Part shown: piece by piece, positions 24,815 through 33,624 of the stretch
Position numbering within the stretch: position 1 is the stretch's first letter
Layout of the letters: every line of letters begins with the position of its first letter
Assembly (NCBI GenBank): GCA_017795085.1
Contig: CP051246.1
Location: 2,730,514 to 2,794,513 of the forward strand
DNA: 64,000 bases
Origin: Salegentibacter sp.
GTDB taxonomy: Bacteria; Bacteroidota; Bacteroidia; Flavobacteriales; Flavobacteriaceae
Reading direction: 5' to 3'
The notes under the pieces: generated by a model
What the model was told of the DNA's origin: nothing
What the model saw: only the letters and a program-made list of their open reading frames with translations
Databases searched by the model: none
Program-made: the position numbers and the translations under genes

Positions 24815-25167
24815 TATTTATATTTTTCTGGAAAGAAATATAGGCTATGATTTAAAAGACAGAAAAATTAAATGTAGTAGTTGGAGAGCCTATTTCGAAT
24901 AAAAGCTTTTTTTACCAATATAACTCAGTAAATTAATTTCCCTATTTGAAAACTGATTTTACACTCTAAATATAAGAGTTTGACTACACGATGAACCATT
25001 TCCTTTTCTCCACGAGAAAGTGGGTTTAAAAAAAATTCTTTCCAAAAGCTACTAGAGTAGCACTAAATAATTAGGCTTGACCCCAAATAATGTTAATTAA
25101 CATTTATTTCTATTGAATTCTGAATTCCAAAAAATGTTGTACCTATGTTGTACCCAGTCCATAAAAA

Positions 25168-25193
25168 AAGGCTTCACATTTCTGTGAAGCCTT
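25168..25193 (-). terminator. Terminator of the tRNA-Met remnant
   Basis: A perfect 10-bp stem, AAGGCTTCAC (25168-25177) with GTGAAGCCTT (25184-25193), has a 6-nt loop. Read on the minus strand it is followed by seven T residues. It lies 13 bp beyond the 3' end of the degenerate tRNA, as expected for a tRNA terminator. Confidence 0.85.
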
Positions 25194-25206
25194 GTCTTTG
25201 CTAGTA

Positions 25207-25276
25207 GCGGGAACTGGACTCGAACCAGTGACCTTCGGGTTATGAGAATTTTAGACAAAGCTGAACTACCACTGCC
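25207..25276 (-). pseudogene. Degenerate tRNA-Met (CAT)
   Basis: On the minus strand the 3' half is intact tRNA. The anticodon loop CTCATAA has CAT at 25244-25242. An ACCCG anticodon-stem strand, a variable loop GAAGGTC and a full T arm (ACTGGTTCGAGTCCAGT) follow, and the acceptor strand TTCCCGC is at 25213-25207. The 5' half is damaged: a D-arm-like GTAGTTCAG remains. The 5' anticodon-stem strand (CGGG expected) is replaced by AAAATT, and no acceptor partner GCGGGAA is present. It cannot fold as a normal tRNA. It may be a decayed gene, or the 3' half left as an attachment site by an integrating element. Confidence 0.7.
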
Positions 25277-25493
25277 CTGGCCAAATTAATTCTTAGCTTA
25301 AAAAGTTGCTATTTTTGGACAACTATTTTGTATTTATTTCAAAAAAAATGTAACCCAGGCTGCATAAAAAATCGTAAAAAACTAATTTTTTGTTAAAAAG
25401 TGGAAAATTAGGTGTCACTAATTTTTGAATTCACTTTTAAAGCTTATAAATCCCGAATTTTTAAGAATATGGTTAGTTCCTCTTTCTCCGCTA

Positions 25494-25528
25494 AAAAGCC
25501 CCGTAACATTTGTGTTTACGGGGCTTTT
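25494..25528. terminator. Strong bidirectional terminator hairpin
   Basis: A perfect 13-bp stem pairs AAAAGCCCCGTAA (25494-25506) with TTACGGGGCTTTT (25516-25528), with a 9-nt loop. T runs follow in both directions. No gene ends close to it in the window, so it is probably left over from a lost or displaced transcript. Confidence 0.8.
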
Positions 25529-25567
25529 GATTTTTAGGTGCCTTGGCATTGATTTTAATAAAATTAA

Positions 25568-25600
25568 TGGATCAAGCCTAATTGTGGATCAAGCCTAATT
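25568..25600. repeat. Tandem 17-bp duplication
   Basis: TGGATCAAGCCTAATT occurs at 25568-25583 and again at 25585-25600, separated by one base. A related inverted copy (AATTAGGCTTGACCCC) is at 25069-25084, so copies bracket the tRNA remnant in opposite orientations. Confidence 0.75.
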
Positions 25601-25690
25601 AAGCCCCTAAGCTCCTAAAGTAAGTTTAAGACAAGTTCTTCCCGAATTACTCCCGACAAGACCAAGGCGCGTAATATTTTATCAACTTAC

Positions 25691-25724
25691 ACAAGTAAAC
25701 ACCAGATAAAATATGTTTACTTGT
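25691..25724 (-). terminator. Possible terminator after PhoX-like gene
   Basis: ACAAGTAAAC (25691-25700) and GTTTACTTGT (25715-25724) form a perfect 10-bp stem, 31 bp after the PhoX-like stop codon. The T run (TTTTTCTC) follows on the plus side, not on the minus side, so a role as terminator of the minus-strand gene is uncertain. Confidence 0.45.
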
Positions 25725-25755
25725 TTTTCTCTATAAATTAAATTCGGTAATTCAG

Positions 25756-27153
25756 TTAAGCTTCCCAAGGTCCTGTAATTGCTAAGGTAAGTCCCTCATG
25801 TTGAATATTCACAAAAAGAGTTTTACCACTTGGAGAAAAACAAGCTCCGGCCAATTCAGATTTATAACCAATATTTAGCCCTAAATGATAAATTTCACCT
25901 TTAGGTGTAATACCAATAATTCGTGGACGATGATTATCTTCACATAGCACCACATCGCCCCAGGGTGCTACTGTCAGATTATCACAAGATCGTAAAATAT
26001 CTTTATCATTTGGTTCTGCGAAAAGCTCCAGAACACCACCACTATTTTCATTTCCTGATCTCTCACCTTTCCCGGGAATATACCTAAAAACCTGCCCTTG
26101 TTTGGATTTACCTCCACTGGTACAAGCAAAATAAACCTCATCATTTCCATACCACATCCCCTCTCCACGTGCAAATCGTGCAGCACCCTGGCTAAAACCT
26201 CTAAGCCTTAGGTTATCTTCTTCAGGATCTATATCTTCCAAATCTATCCATTCTACGGTCAAAGAATCACCGACCTTGATTGTTTGTGTATCCCAATTTC
26301 TGGTATCAAATGAAGCTTTCTCTTTAATACTTAAAGCTTGGAGTTTTCCGCCCGCCTGAAGATTTCCGGGTTCAAGCGGAATGAACCGGTAAATAAGACT
26401 ATCATCACGATCTTCGGTAAGATATATAAAACCACTCTCCGGATCTACGGCTACTGCTTCGTGGTTAAAACGCCCCATAGATTTTATAGGCACGGGATCT
26501 GCAAGACTGGCAGTCTCAGAAACGGGCACCTCAAATACATAACCATGATTCCGTTCATTCACCCCCTCTAGCTTACTATCAAAGGTTTCTTCACAAGACA
26601 ACCAACTATTCCAAGGGGTAGGTCCCCCTGCACAGTTACGAATAGTTCCAGCCAGGGAAAGGTATTGATATTCCATTTCTTGGGTATCTTCATTAAATAA
26701 AAATGTTGTAGTTCCGCCAAGACTTGGATTTTGATTGTATCCACGATCATATATTTGCGATTTGGATAACTTATCCAGCAGCTGATTACCTTTTCCAAAA
26801 GGGCCATTTTCAGTATCATCGGAAGACATTTCGTGGTTGCGGACCACTAAAACTTTTCCGTCTTTACTTTCGAATGTTGCCATAGCATCATTTTTTCCAG
26901 GAGAGAAGAAACCGTCATCCATAACTTGCCCCATACGGGAAACAATTTTATAGGAAAAACCTTTTGGCAAATTCAGGATACCTTTTGGATCTTCTAATAA
27001 CGGACCATAGCGATTATATAACTCAGGTCCATTTTGAGCAAATAAAGACGTGGTTGAGAAATACCTCAACCCCATAAATCCAGTACTGACTACTAATAGA
27101 TTTTTAATAAATGTTCTTCGTTCTAAATTACCTGGCTGTTGCTGGTCTTCCAT
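25756..27153 (-). CDS. PhoX-like (DUF839) Tat-exported protein
   Basis: A 465-residue protein with a twin-arginine signal (LERRTFIKNLLVVSTGFMGL) and the PhoX/DUF839 beta-propeller pattern. This includes the LVVRNHEMSSDDT, GGTTTFLFN, TIRNCAGGPTPWNSWLSCEET, GRFNHEAVAVDPESGFIYLTEDRDDSLIYRF (split as two motifs) and CDNLTVAPWGDVVLCEDN segments. Characterised PhoX enzymes are Ca/Fe-dependent alkaline phosphatases in the periplasm. The cofactor cysteine and glutamates are consistent with this (SCEET). The gene stands alone, 470 bp from the mannan PUL operon. No Pho-box-like sequence was recognised upstream. Confidence 0.85.
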   Translation of the reverse strand: MEDQQQPGNLERRTFIKNLLVVSTGFMGLRYFSTTSLFAQNGPELYNRYGPLLEDPKGILNLPKGFSYKIVSRMGQVMDDGFFSPGKNDAMATFESKDGKVLVVRNHEMSSDDTENGPFGKGNQLLDKLSKSQIYDRGYNQNPSLGGTTTFLFNEDTQEMEYQYLSLAGTIRNCAGGPTPWNSWLSCEETFDSKLEGVNERNHGYVFEVPVSETASLADPVPIKSMGRFNHEAVAVDPESGFIYLTEDRDDSLIYRFIPLEPGNLQAGGKLQALSIKEKASFDTRNWDTQTIKVGDSLTVEWIDLEDIDPEEDNLRLRGFSQGAARFARGEGMWYGNDEVYFACTSGGKSKQGQVFRYIPGKGERSGNENSGGVLELFAEPNDKDILRSCDNLTVAPWGDVVLCEDNHRPRIIGITPKGEIYHLGLNIGYKSELAGACFSPSGKTLFVNIQHEGLTLAITGPWEA

Positions 27154-27622
27154 ATTTATTTGTGATTTTTAGTAAATTTGTAATTGCACCAATATTACTT
27201 TCTTATAAAGTTCTGCACATTACAAAAATCTTAACTTTATGTAAACTAAATGGAAATTGGTTGCGTTTAAATTTAAATGCCTTAGAAGACATTAAAAAAA
27301 GAACTTAACAATACACCTGACCAGATATACTTTTTACAACCACTCTTATATTGTCTAAAGAACGCTCCGATGTGAAACGCTGACAAAAATGCTCATCCAT
27401 AAATCATAGCCAGAAGTTCTGAATTATAAAATCAATAACTTAGGGCAAGCCCACAGGGTATGCATCCGAAAAACTTTTCTCAATCGAGACAAGTCTCGGG
27501 GTATTAAACCCACTGATAGGAAATAAAACGGATATAAAATTCTAAAATAGTAATGTAGTACTCAATCACGACCTATAGGTCTTCCAATCTTCTTTTTAAT
27601 TTTTAAAAGAAAGAAATCTAAT
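27154..27622. other. Intergenic region between PhoX-like gene and PUL
   Basis: About 470 bp without a supported gene. It contains a 6-bp dyad CGAGAC/GTCTCG (27485-27498) with no T run. A short open frame at its left end overlaps the PhoX-like start on the opposite strand and looks accidental. The terminator of the long PUL operon is expected at its right end but none is obvious. Confidence 0.45.
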
Positions 27623-28936
27623 TTAGATACTAACTTTCGCCAATCTTCGGTTATAAAACCCGTAAAACAAGATATACCCATAACAAAACATTATAAATAT
27701 AAGCGCTATGGAGAAGTTGAAAGAATCTATTAAAAACCCGTAGGTAGGCGGAATAATTGCTCCTCCCACAATCATGGTACATAAAACTCCCGATCCCTGA
27801 GGTTTATCATCTCCTAGCCTTTCCAATGCCAAACTAAAAATTGTAGGGAACATTATTGAATTAAATAATCCTACGCCAATCATTGTCCACATAGCTAAAA
27901 GTCCTATCGACAGATTTGAAACAATAAGCATCAGGATAGCACCTATCGCAAAAAAAGAAAGAACTACTGAAGGTTTGATAATATTAGTAAGGTACGAACC
28001 TATAAAGCGCCCGATCATAGCCCCTGTCCAATAAAATGAAACAAAAACACCTACCAGAGCCATATCGGTAGAATTGGTAACCCTTGTTGACAAAATCCAA
28101 CCGGCCAGGGTTTGCATGAATTCATTATCACGAATTATACGAGCAAGGTCCAATTCTAAAAAATAATTTACCATATAGCTTCCTAAAGCTACTTCAGAAC
28201 CAACATAAAAGAAAAGACCTATAGCTCCCAAAACAAGGTTTTTATTTTTAAGTACTTTCCGGTAATCATTAGAAGATTCATCGGCACCAACTTTAGGTAA
28301 TTTCACAAAAAGAAAAACAAGCGCAATAACTGCTATAAAAGCGGCAATCCCCAAAAAGGGAGTCTGAACGGCCGAAGCCTCTGATACGTAGTAAGCCTTT
28401 TGAGTAGCAGGATCAAGAGCTTCAATTTCTTTAGAGGAAAGTACTTTATCTCCCAAAATAAAAAGTGCACCGATAGCCGGTGCAATTGCCGTTCCAACAG
28501 AATTAAAGGCCTGAGAAAGGTTTAAGCGACTTGAGGCTCCTTTTGGCGGACCTAGAATAGTAACATAAGGATTTGCCGCAACTTGCAAAATAGTTATACC
28601 GGCAGCAAGGGTAAAATAACCTAACATAAAAACGCCGAAAACCCTATAAGAGGCAGCAGGATAGAAAAGAAGACATCCAACAGCCATTGTTACCAGCCCC
28701 AAAATAATTCCTTTTTTATAGCCTATTTTCGACAAAATATACCCAGCAGGAATTGACAAAAGGAAATAAGCTCCAAAAAAGGCAAATTGGACCATCCCTG
28801 CCTGAAAGTAACTTAAAGTAAATACTTCCCGTAACCGTGGTATTAATGAATCTACCAAAACGGTAATAAACCCCCATAAAAAGAACAGAATAGTTAAAAA
28901 TATAAAGGCGGTACGATAAGATTTTTTCTGGTTCAT
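27623..28936 (-). CDS. FucP-like sugar:H+ symporter (MFS, FHS family)
   Basis: A 437-residue inner-membrane protein with about 12 helices. It has the fucose/galactose/glucose permease features: FLWGFITVLVDSLIPRLREVF in helix one, YFLLSIPAGYILSKIGYKKG, LQVAANPYVTILGPPKGASSRLNLSQAFNSVG (given here in pieces) and the late FPTIFSLALERLG. These are typical of FHS-family transporters, which import free monosaccharides with protons. It is the last gene of the long mannan operon; its start codon directly follows the stop of the GH92 gene before it. Mannose is the most likely substrate. Confidence 0.88.
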   Translation of the reverse strand: MNQKKSYRTAFIFLTILFFLWGFITVLVDSLIPRLREVFTLSYFQAGMVQFAFFGAYFLLSIPAGYILSKIGYKKGIILGLVTMAVGCLLFYPAASYRVFGVFMLGYFTLAAGITILQVAANPYVTILGPPKGASSRLNLSQAFNSVGTAIAPAIGALFILGDKVLSSKEIEALDPATQKAYYVSEASAVQTPFLGIAAFIAVIALVFLFVKLPKVGADESSNDYRKVLKNKNLVLGAIGLFFYVGSEVALGSYMVNYFLELDLARIIRDNEFMQTLAGWILSTRVTNSTDMALVGVFVSFYWTGAMIGRFIGSYLTNIIKPSVVLSFFAIGAILMLIVSNLSIGLLAMWTMIGVGLFNSIMFPTIFSLALERLGDDKPQGSGVLCTMIVGGAIIPPTYGFLIDSFNFSIALIFIMFCYGYILFYGFYNRRLAKVSI

Positions 28937-31306
28937 TTACTGATTGTTTTTATAAAGTTCTTCATTTGCAATATCGGACATATAAAATTTTAACTCTCCC
29001 CCGTTCATAATATCTTCGTGATCAATAAATGCCTCTTTTAATATTTTTCCGTTAAGTTCCACTTTTTCAACAAACACATTTTTATCGCTTTGATTTTCGG
29101 CAATTACTATAAAAGTATTTTCATTATCAAGATTAACAGTGGCTTTATCTATCGCCGGGCTTCCCAAAGCGTATTGCGTAGAACCGGGAGCTACGGGATA
29201 AAAACCAAGGCTGCTAAAAATATACCAGGCACTCATTTGCCCAAAATCATCATTTCCTCCCAAGCCATCAGCTCCGGTTTGGTATTGATCTTTTAAAATC
29301 ATCCTGATTTTATCCTGAGATTTCCAGGGCGTATCGGTCCAGTTGTATAAATAGGCAACATGATGGGAAGGCTCATTTCCGTGTACGTAATTTCCAATAA
29401 TTCCTTCGCGGGAAATATCTTCGGTATTTTCAAAATATTTATCAGGTAAATCCATGGTAAACAAGGAATCCAAATGTTGGGAGAATTGTGCTTTCCCACC
29501 CATCATCTCAATCATTTCAGCGGGTTTGTGCGGCACATATAAACTGTAATTCCAAGCATTGCCTTCAATAAAACCCTGACCGTGGGTATTTAAAGCGTCG
29601 AATTCTTTTTTAAACTCCCCATTATCAAGTTTCGGGCGCATAAACCCGGATTCAACATCATAAACGTTTTTATAATTTTCTGATCTTTTGCTGAATTCTT
29701 CATAAATAGAATCATCACCTAATTTTTTAGCAGCTTGTGCAATTGCCCAGTCATCATAAGCATATTCCAGGGTTTTTGAAACCGAAGCCCCGTTTTTATC
29801 CTCCGGAACATAACCTTTTTCCATATAGTATTCCAACCCATCGTAATAACCGGTTTTAGCAGTTTGGACCATAGCATCCAAAGCCCGTTCTTCATCAAAC
29901 CCGGTATTTCCCTTAACTATCGCATCTGAAATAACAGAAGCGCTATGATAACCAATCATACACCAATTTTCATTGGCATAATGTGACCAAACCGGAAGCA
30001 TTTTGTGTACACTCTGGTCGTAATGCGCCAACATCGACTCTACCATATCACTGTTACGTTCTGGTTGTAAAATATTGAAAAGTGGGTGCAGGGCACGATA
30101 GGTATCCCAAAGTGAAAAACTGGTATAATTGGTAAAATCCTCAGCCTGGTGAATATTCATATCCAGTCCGCGGTATTTCCCGTCAACGTCCATATATTCG
30201 GTTGGCCCGAGAAAAGCGTGGTACATAGCGGTATAGAAGTTGGTCATTTCTGCTTCGTTTTCTACGGATACTTCTACTTTATTCAACTCTTTATTCCAGG
30301 CTTTCCTTGCACCTTCCTTCACTTTATCAAAATCCCAATGTGGAATTTCTTGTTTCATATTATTTAAAGCTCCCTCTGAACTAACCGGCGAGATAGCCAG
30401 TTTTATCTGAAGCTCTTCATCTGCTTCCATATCAAAGTTGAAATACATCCTGATTTTTTCCCCGGCTACTTCCGGAAAATTTTCTTCCTGATTGAATTTT
30501 CCCCAAAATCCGTTGTAAGGTTGTTTGTCGTAACGGGCACGACCGTAATTTTTAATGGGTTTATCAAAACTCATTGCGAAAAATACTTTTCGGGTTCTCG
30601 CCCAGCCGTTAGTTTGCCTAAAACCGGTAATTAATGTATCGTTTTCAACCCGAACAAAGGTCCACACATTTTTATCGTCGTAATTATAAATTCCGGACAT
30701 TAAATCCAGGATTACGTGGGCCTCCTCTTTTTCAGGAAACGTATAGCGATGCATTCCCACACGGCTTGATGCTGTAAGTTCTGCTTCAATATCATAATCT
30801 TCGAGTAAAACATTATAATATCCGGCCTCAGCATTTTCATTCTCGTGTGAAAAACGGGAACGATAACCGCTATCGGGATCGGTTTCTGTTCCCGGGTTTA
30901 ATTTTAAATCTCCGGTGGTAGGCATTACCAAAAAATCACCTAAATCGGAATGTCCCGTACCGCTAAAATGGGTATGACTAAACCCTACAATGGTAATATC
31001 GTCATATTGATAACCCGCGCAATATTTATAAACATCGGGATTGTATTTCCCATCTACAGCATATGGAATCGTATCGGTATCAGGACTTAGTTGAACACTT
31101 CCAAAAGGCACTGTAGCACCAGGATAGGTATGGCCCATTTTGGCGGTACCAATCATCGGATCCACATATTGGGCAAAATCCTGTAAATCTTTTTTCGAAG
31201 ATGAATTTTCTTCTCGGCTGGTTTTCTCTTCTTTTCCGCAAGAAAAAAACAACAGGAACACTAAAAATGTTCCTGTTGAAGTAATAAGATTATCGTTAAA
31301 TTTCAT
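28937..31306 (-). CDS. GH92 alpha-mannosidase lipoprotein
   Basis: The 789-residue lipoprotein (Cys23 in LLFFSCGK) is a full GH92 enzyme. The N-terminal sandwich domain has YVDPMIGTAKMGHTYPGATV and GFSHTHFSGTGHSDLGD. The barrel has SLWDTYRALHPLFNILQP, the EGNAWNYSLYVPH segment likely to hold the general acid, and GGNDDFGQMSAWYIFSSLGFYPVAPG with the paired aspartates of the base. GH92 enzymes are Ca-dependent inverting exo-alpha-mannosidases. The HTHFSGTG motif places it in the subgroup with characterised alpha-1,2-mannosidases, unlike the three other GH92 proteins here. The signal suggests anchoring in the periplasm or at the surface. It is the penultimate gene of the operon. Confidence 0.93.
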   Translation of the reverse strand: MKFNDNLITSTGTFLVFLLFFSCGKEEKTSREENSSSKKDLQDFAQYVDPMIGTAKMGHTYPGATVPFGSVQLSPDTDTIPYAVDGKYNPDVYKYCAGYQYDDITIVGFSHTHFSGTGHSDLGDFLVMPTTGDLKLNPGTETDPDSGYRSRFSHENENAEAGYYNVLLEDYDIEAELTASSRVGMHRYTFPEKEEAHVILDLMSGIYNYDDKNVWTFVRVENDTLITGFRQTNGWARTRKVFFAMSFDKPIKNYGRARYDKQPYNGFWGKFNQEENFPEVAGEKIRMYFNFDMEADEELQIKLAISPVSSEGALNNMKQEIPHWDFDKVKEGARKAWNKELNKVEVSVENEAEMTNFYTAMYHAFLGPTEYMDVDGKYRGLDMNIHQAEDFTNYTSFSLWDTYRALHPLFNILQPERNSDMVESMLAHYDQSVHKMLPVWSHYANENWCMIGYHSASVISDAIVKGNTGFDEERALDAMVQTAKTGYYDGLEYYMEKGYVPEDKNGASVSKTLEYAYDDWAIAQAAKKLGDDSIYEEFSKRSENYKNVYDVESGFMRPKLDNGEFKKEFDALNTHGQGFIEGNAWNYSLYVPHKPAEMIEMMGGKAQFSQHLDSLFTMDLPDKYFENTEDISREGIIGNYVHGNEPSHHVAYLYNWTDTPWKSQDKIRMILKDQYQTGADGLGGNDDFGQMSAWYIFSSLGFYPVAPGSTQYALGSPAIDKATVNLDNENTFIVIAENQSDKNVFVEKVELNGKILKEAFIDHEDIMNGGELKFYMSDIANEELYKNNQ

Positions 31307-31309
31307 GTT

Positions 31310-33604
31310 TTATAGCTCGTTGGTTAACGAATAAGGAAAATCTGACTTTTTTGTTCCTCTTTCTTTATTAGGCTCTGCTCCCATTTCTATATTAATTTCA
31401 GCACCTTTCATCAATTCTTTATGGCTCAAATAGTTCTTACTGTAGTTTTTCCCATTGTATTCTATTTTCTGAATATACTTATTGGAATCACTATTTTCCG
31501 GCGCGTTGATGATTACTTCGTTTCCATTTTCAAGTTCCATGGTTATTTTTTTGAAAAGCGGCGCGCCCATCACATATTCATCCGTTGCAGGAGCTACGGG
31601 GTAAAAGCCCATGGCAGAAAATACATACCAGGCTGAGGTTTGCCCGTTATCTTCATCGCCACAATAGCCATCAGGTGTAGGTTGATACATTCTATCCATT
31701 GTCTCTCTCACCCATTTTTGAGTTTTCCAGGGCTGACCCGCATAATTATATAAATAAATCATATGCTGAATAGGCTGATTCCCATGAGCGTATTGGCCCA
31801 TATTGGCAATTTGCATTTCACGGATTTCGTGAATTACCCCCCCGTAATAACTTTCATCGAAAACCGGAGGCATTTCAAAAACTTTATCCAACTGAGCCAC
31901 AAATTCTTCTTTCCCGCCCATTAAATCAATGAGTCCCTGCGGATCGTGAAAAACCGACCACGAGTAATGCCAACTGTTACCTTCGGTAAAGGCATCACCC
32001 CATTTAAAGGGATTGAAATCTTCTACAAATTCCCCATTTTCTTTTTTACCGCGCATCAGTTTGGTTTCCGGATCGTACAGCTTTTTGTAATTAAGACTTC
32101 TTTCTTTATATAATTCGATTTCCTTTTTAGGACGATTTAGCTTTTTAGCCAGCTGATAAATGGCAAAATCATCATAAGCATATTCCAAAGTTCGTGCGGC
32201 ATTTTCATTAATTCCCACATCGTACGGCACGTAGCCGAGTTCTTTATAGTATTCGGCTCCGGCTCGGCCAACGGCTGTCATTGGTCCTTCATTATTGGCA
32301 CCGTTTAATAAGGCTTCGTATAGTAAATCAATATCATAATCAAATTTTCCATCCGTTTTTAAATAAGCATCGGCAACCACAGAAGCGGAGTTATTCCCCA
32401 CCATAATATTTCTAAGTCCCGGGCTGGCCCATTCTGGCAACCAACCACTTTCTTTATACGCATTGGCTAAACCTTCCTGCATTTTAGCATTCAGTTCAGG
32501 ATACATTAAATTCAGGAAAGGAAATAAAGATCGAAAAGTATCCCAAAATCCGGTATCGGTAAACATATAGCCAGGTAAAACCTCGCCATTGTATGGGCTA
32601 TAGTGCACCACTTCCCCTTCAGCATTATATTCATAAAACTTTCGCGGAAAAAGAAGCGAGCGGTATAATGCTGAGTAAAAAGTGGCTACTTCATCGGGAC
32701 TTCCGCCTTCAACTTTAATCCGGGAAAGTTCTTTATTCCATTCCTCACCGCCTTTTTCTTTTACGGTCTCAAAGTCGTCTTCACCAATTTCTTTAAGGTT
32801 TAATTCGGCCTGCTCATAGCTAATAAATGATGATGCTACACGAGCATTGATTTCCTCTCCTTTTTCAGTTATAAAACTAATTATACTTCCTACGTGTTCG
32901 TTTTCAACTTCCAGTTCCTCGGAAAGTTCCTCTCCGCTAAAAGTATGTGAAGCGGTAAATTTTTTATCAAATTCAATAATGAAGTAGTTTTTGAAATTAT
33001 CGGGTACCCCGCCGCTGTTTTTAGTAGTATATCCCATGATTTTATTTTCTTCAGGAATAACTTTTACATAAGAACCACTATCCAAAGCATCGATTACTAC
33101 ATGAGAACTATCAGATTTCGGAAAAGTAAAACGGAAACGTGCTGCACGAGAAGTTGGCGTGATTTCAGTAGTAATATCGTGGTCGGCCAGGTATACGCTG
33201 TAATAATGTGGATTTACAGTTTCAGATTTATGTGAAAACCAGCTCGCTCGTTCATCCTGGTCAAAGCGAATTTTTCCGGTAATAGGCATAATGGCAAACT
33301 GGCCATAATCGTTCATCCAGGGAGAAGGCTGGTGCGTCTGTTTAAATCCGCGCAATTTATCAGCGGAATATTGATAAGCCCAACCGTGCCCCATTACATT
33401 AGTTTGCGGCGTCCAAAAATTCATTCCCCAGGGACGGGCAATAGCCGGATAAACATTTCCGTTGGAAAGACTGGGTTTGGAATCTGTTCCCATAAGCGGA
33501 TTTACCCAATCTACGGGATTTTCAACCTTTTCTACCAGGTAATCCTGTGCTTGTGCAGCAATTGCAAAAAGGTTAAGTACGAAAAAGAGAAAATTAGTTT
33601 TCAT
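31310..33604 (-). CDS. GH92 alpha-mannosidase, divergent subgroup (copy 1)
   Basis: A 764-residue protein with a signal peptide ending in AAQAQ. GH92 features are NPLMGTDSKPSLSNGNVYPA, FKQTHQPSPWMNDYGQFAIMP in place of the HTHFSGTG motif, and FTDTGFWDTFRSLFPFLNLM. It also has TEGNSWHYSWSVFHDP with the likely acid and GYCGDEDNGQTSAWYVFSAMGF, where the base motif is D-E-D rather than N-D-D. This subgroup is less well characterised and may attack other linkages (alpha-1,3, -1,4 or phosphomannosyl). It is very similar to the gene at 42283-44583, including the unusual ending RGTKKSDFPYSL, so the two are products of duplication within the operon. Confidence 0.92.
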   Translation of the reverse strand: MKTNFLFFVLNLFAIAAQAQDYLVEKVENPVDWVNPLMGTDSKPSLSNGNVYPAIARPWGMNFWTPQTNVMGHGWAYQYSADKLRGFKQTHQPSPWMNDYGQFAIMPITGKIRFDQDERASWFSHKSETVNPHYYSVYLADHDITTEITPTSRAARFRFTFPKSDSSHVVIDALDSGSYVKVIPEENKIMGYTTKNSGGVPDNFKNYFIIEFDKKFTASHTFSGEELSEELEVENEHVGSIISFITEKGEEINARVASSFISYEQAELNLKEIGEDDFETVKEKGGEEWNKELSRIKVEGGSPDEVATFYSALYRSLLFPRKFYEYNAEGEVVHYSPYNGEVLPGYMFTDTGFWDTFRSLFPFLNLMYPELNAKMQEGLANAYKESGWLPEWASPGLRNIMVGNNSASVVADAYLKTDGKFDYDIDLLYEALLNGANNEGPMTAVGRAGAEYYKELGYVPYDVGINENAARTLEYAYDDFAIYQLAKKLNRPKKEIELYKERSLNYKKLYDPETKLMRGKKENGEFVEDFNPFKWGDAFTEGNSWHYSWSVFHDPQGLIDLMGGKEEFVAQLDKVFEMPPVFDESYYGGVIHEIREMQIANMGQYAHGNQPIQHMIYLYNYAGQPWKTQKWVRETMDRMYQPTPDGYCGDEDNGQTSAWYVFSAMGFYPVAPATDEYVMGAPLFKKITMELENGNEVIINAPENSDSNKYIQKIEYNGKNYSKNYLSHKELMKGAEINIEMGAEPNKERGTKKSDFPYSLTNEL

Positions 33605-33624
33605 ATAAATTTTGCTGAGTTTGA

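Larger units (their letters stand above)
24820..25755. other. Gene-free junction with tRNA remnant and repeats
   Basis: No protein gene is seen in this 0.9-kb stretch. It contains a 14-bp palindrome ATGTTAATTAACAT (about 25090-25103) and two direct copies of TGTTGTACC (25135-25143 and 25146-25154, 11 bp apart). It also holds the tRNA-Met remnant with its terminator, a strong second terminator at 25494-25528, and the sequence GGATCAAGCCTAATT, present twice directly (25569-25600) and once, slightly altered and inverted, at 25069-25084. The mixture resembles an old integration site. Confidence 0.55.

Noticed and set aside
25475..25495. GTTCCTCTTTCTCCGC before the strong terminator as a second tRNA 3' end
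   Set aside because: It lacks a T-loop TTCGA sequence and no stem partner was found.
25568..25600. Repeats in the junction region as a CRISPR remnant
   Set aside because: Only two adjacent copies with a one-base spacer and no cas genes; this is a simple tandem duplication.
27111..27308. Plus-strand frame of 65 codons next to the PhoX-like gene
   Set aside because: It overlaps the start and Tat signal of the PhoX-like gene on the other strand, and its sequence is low in complexity.
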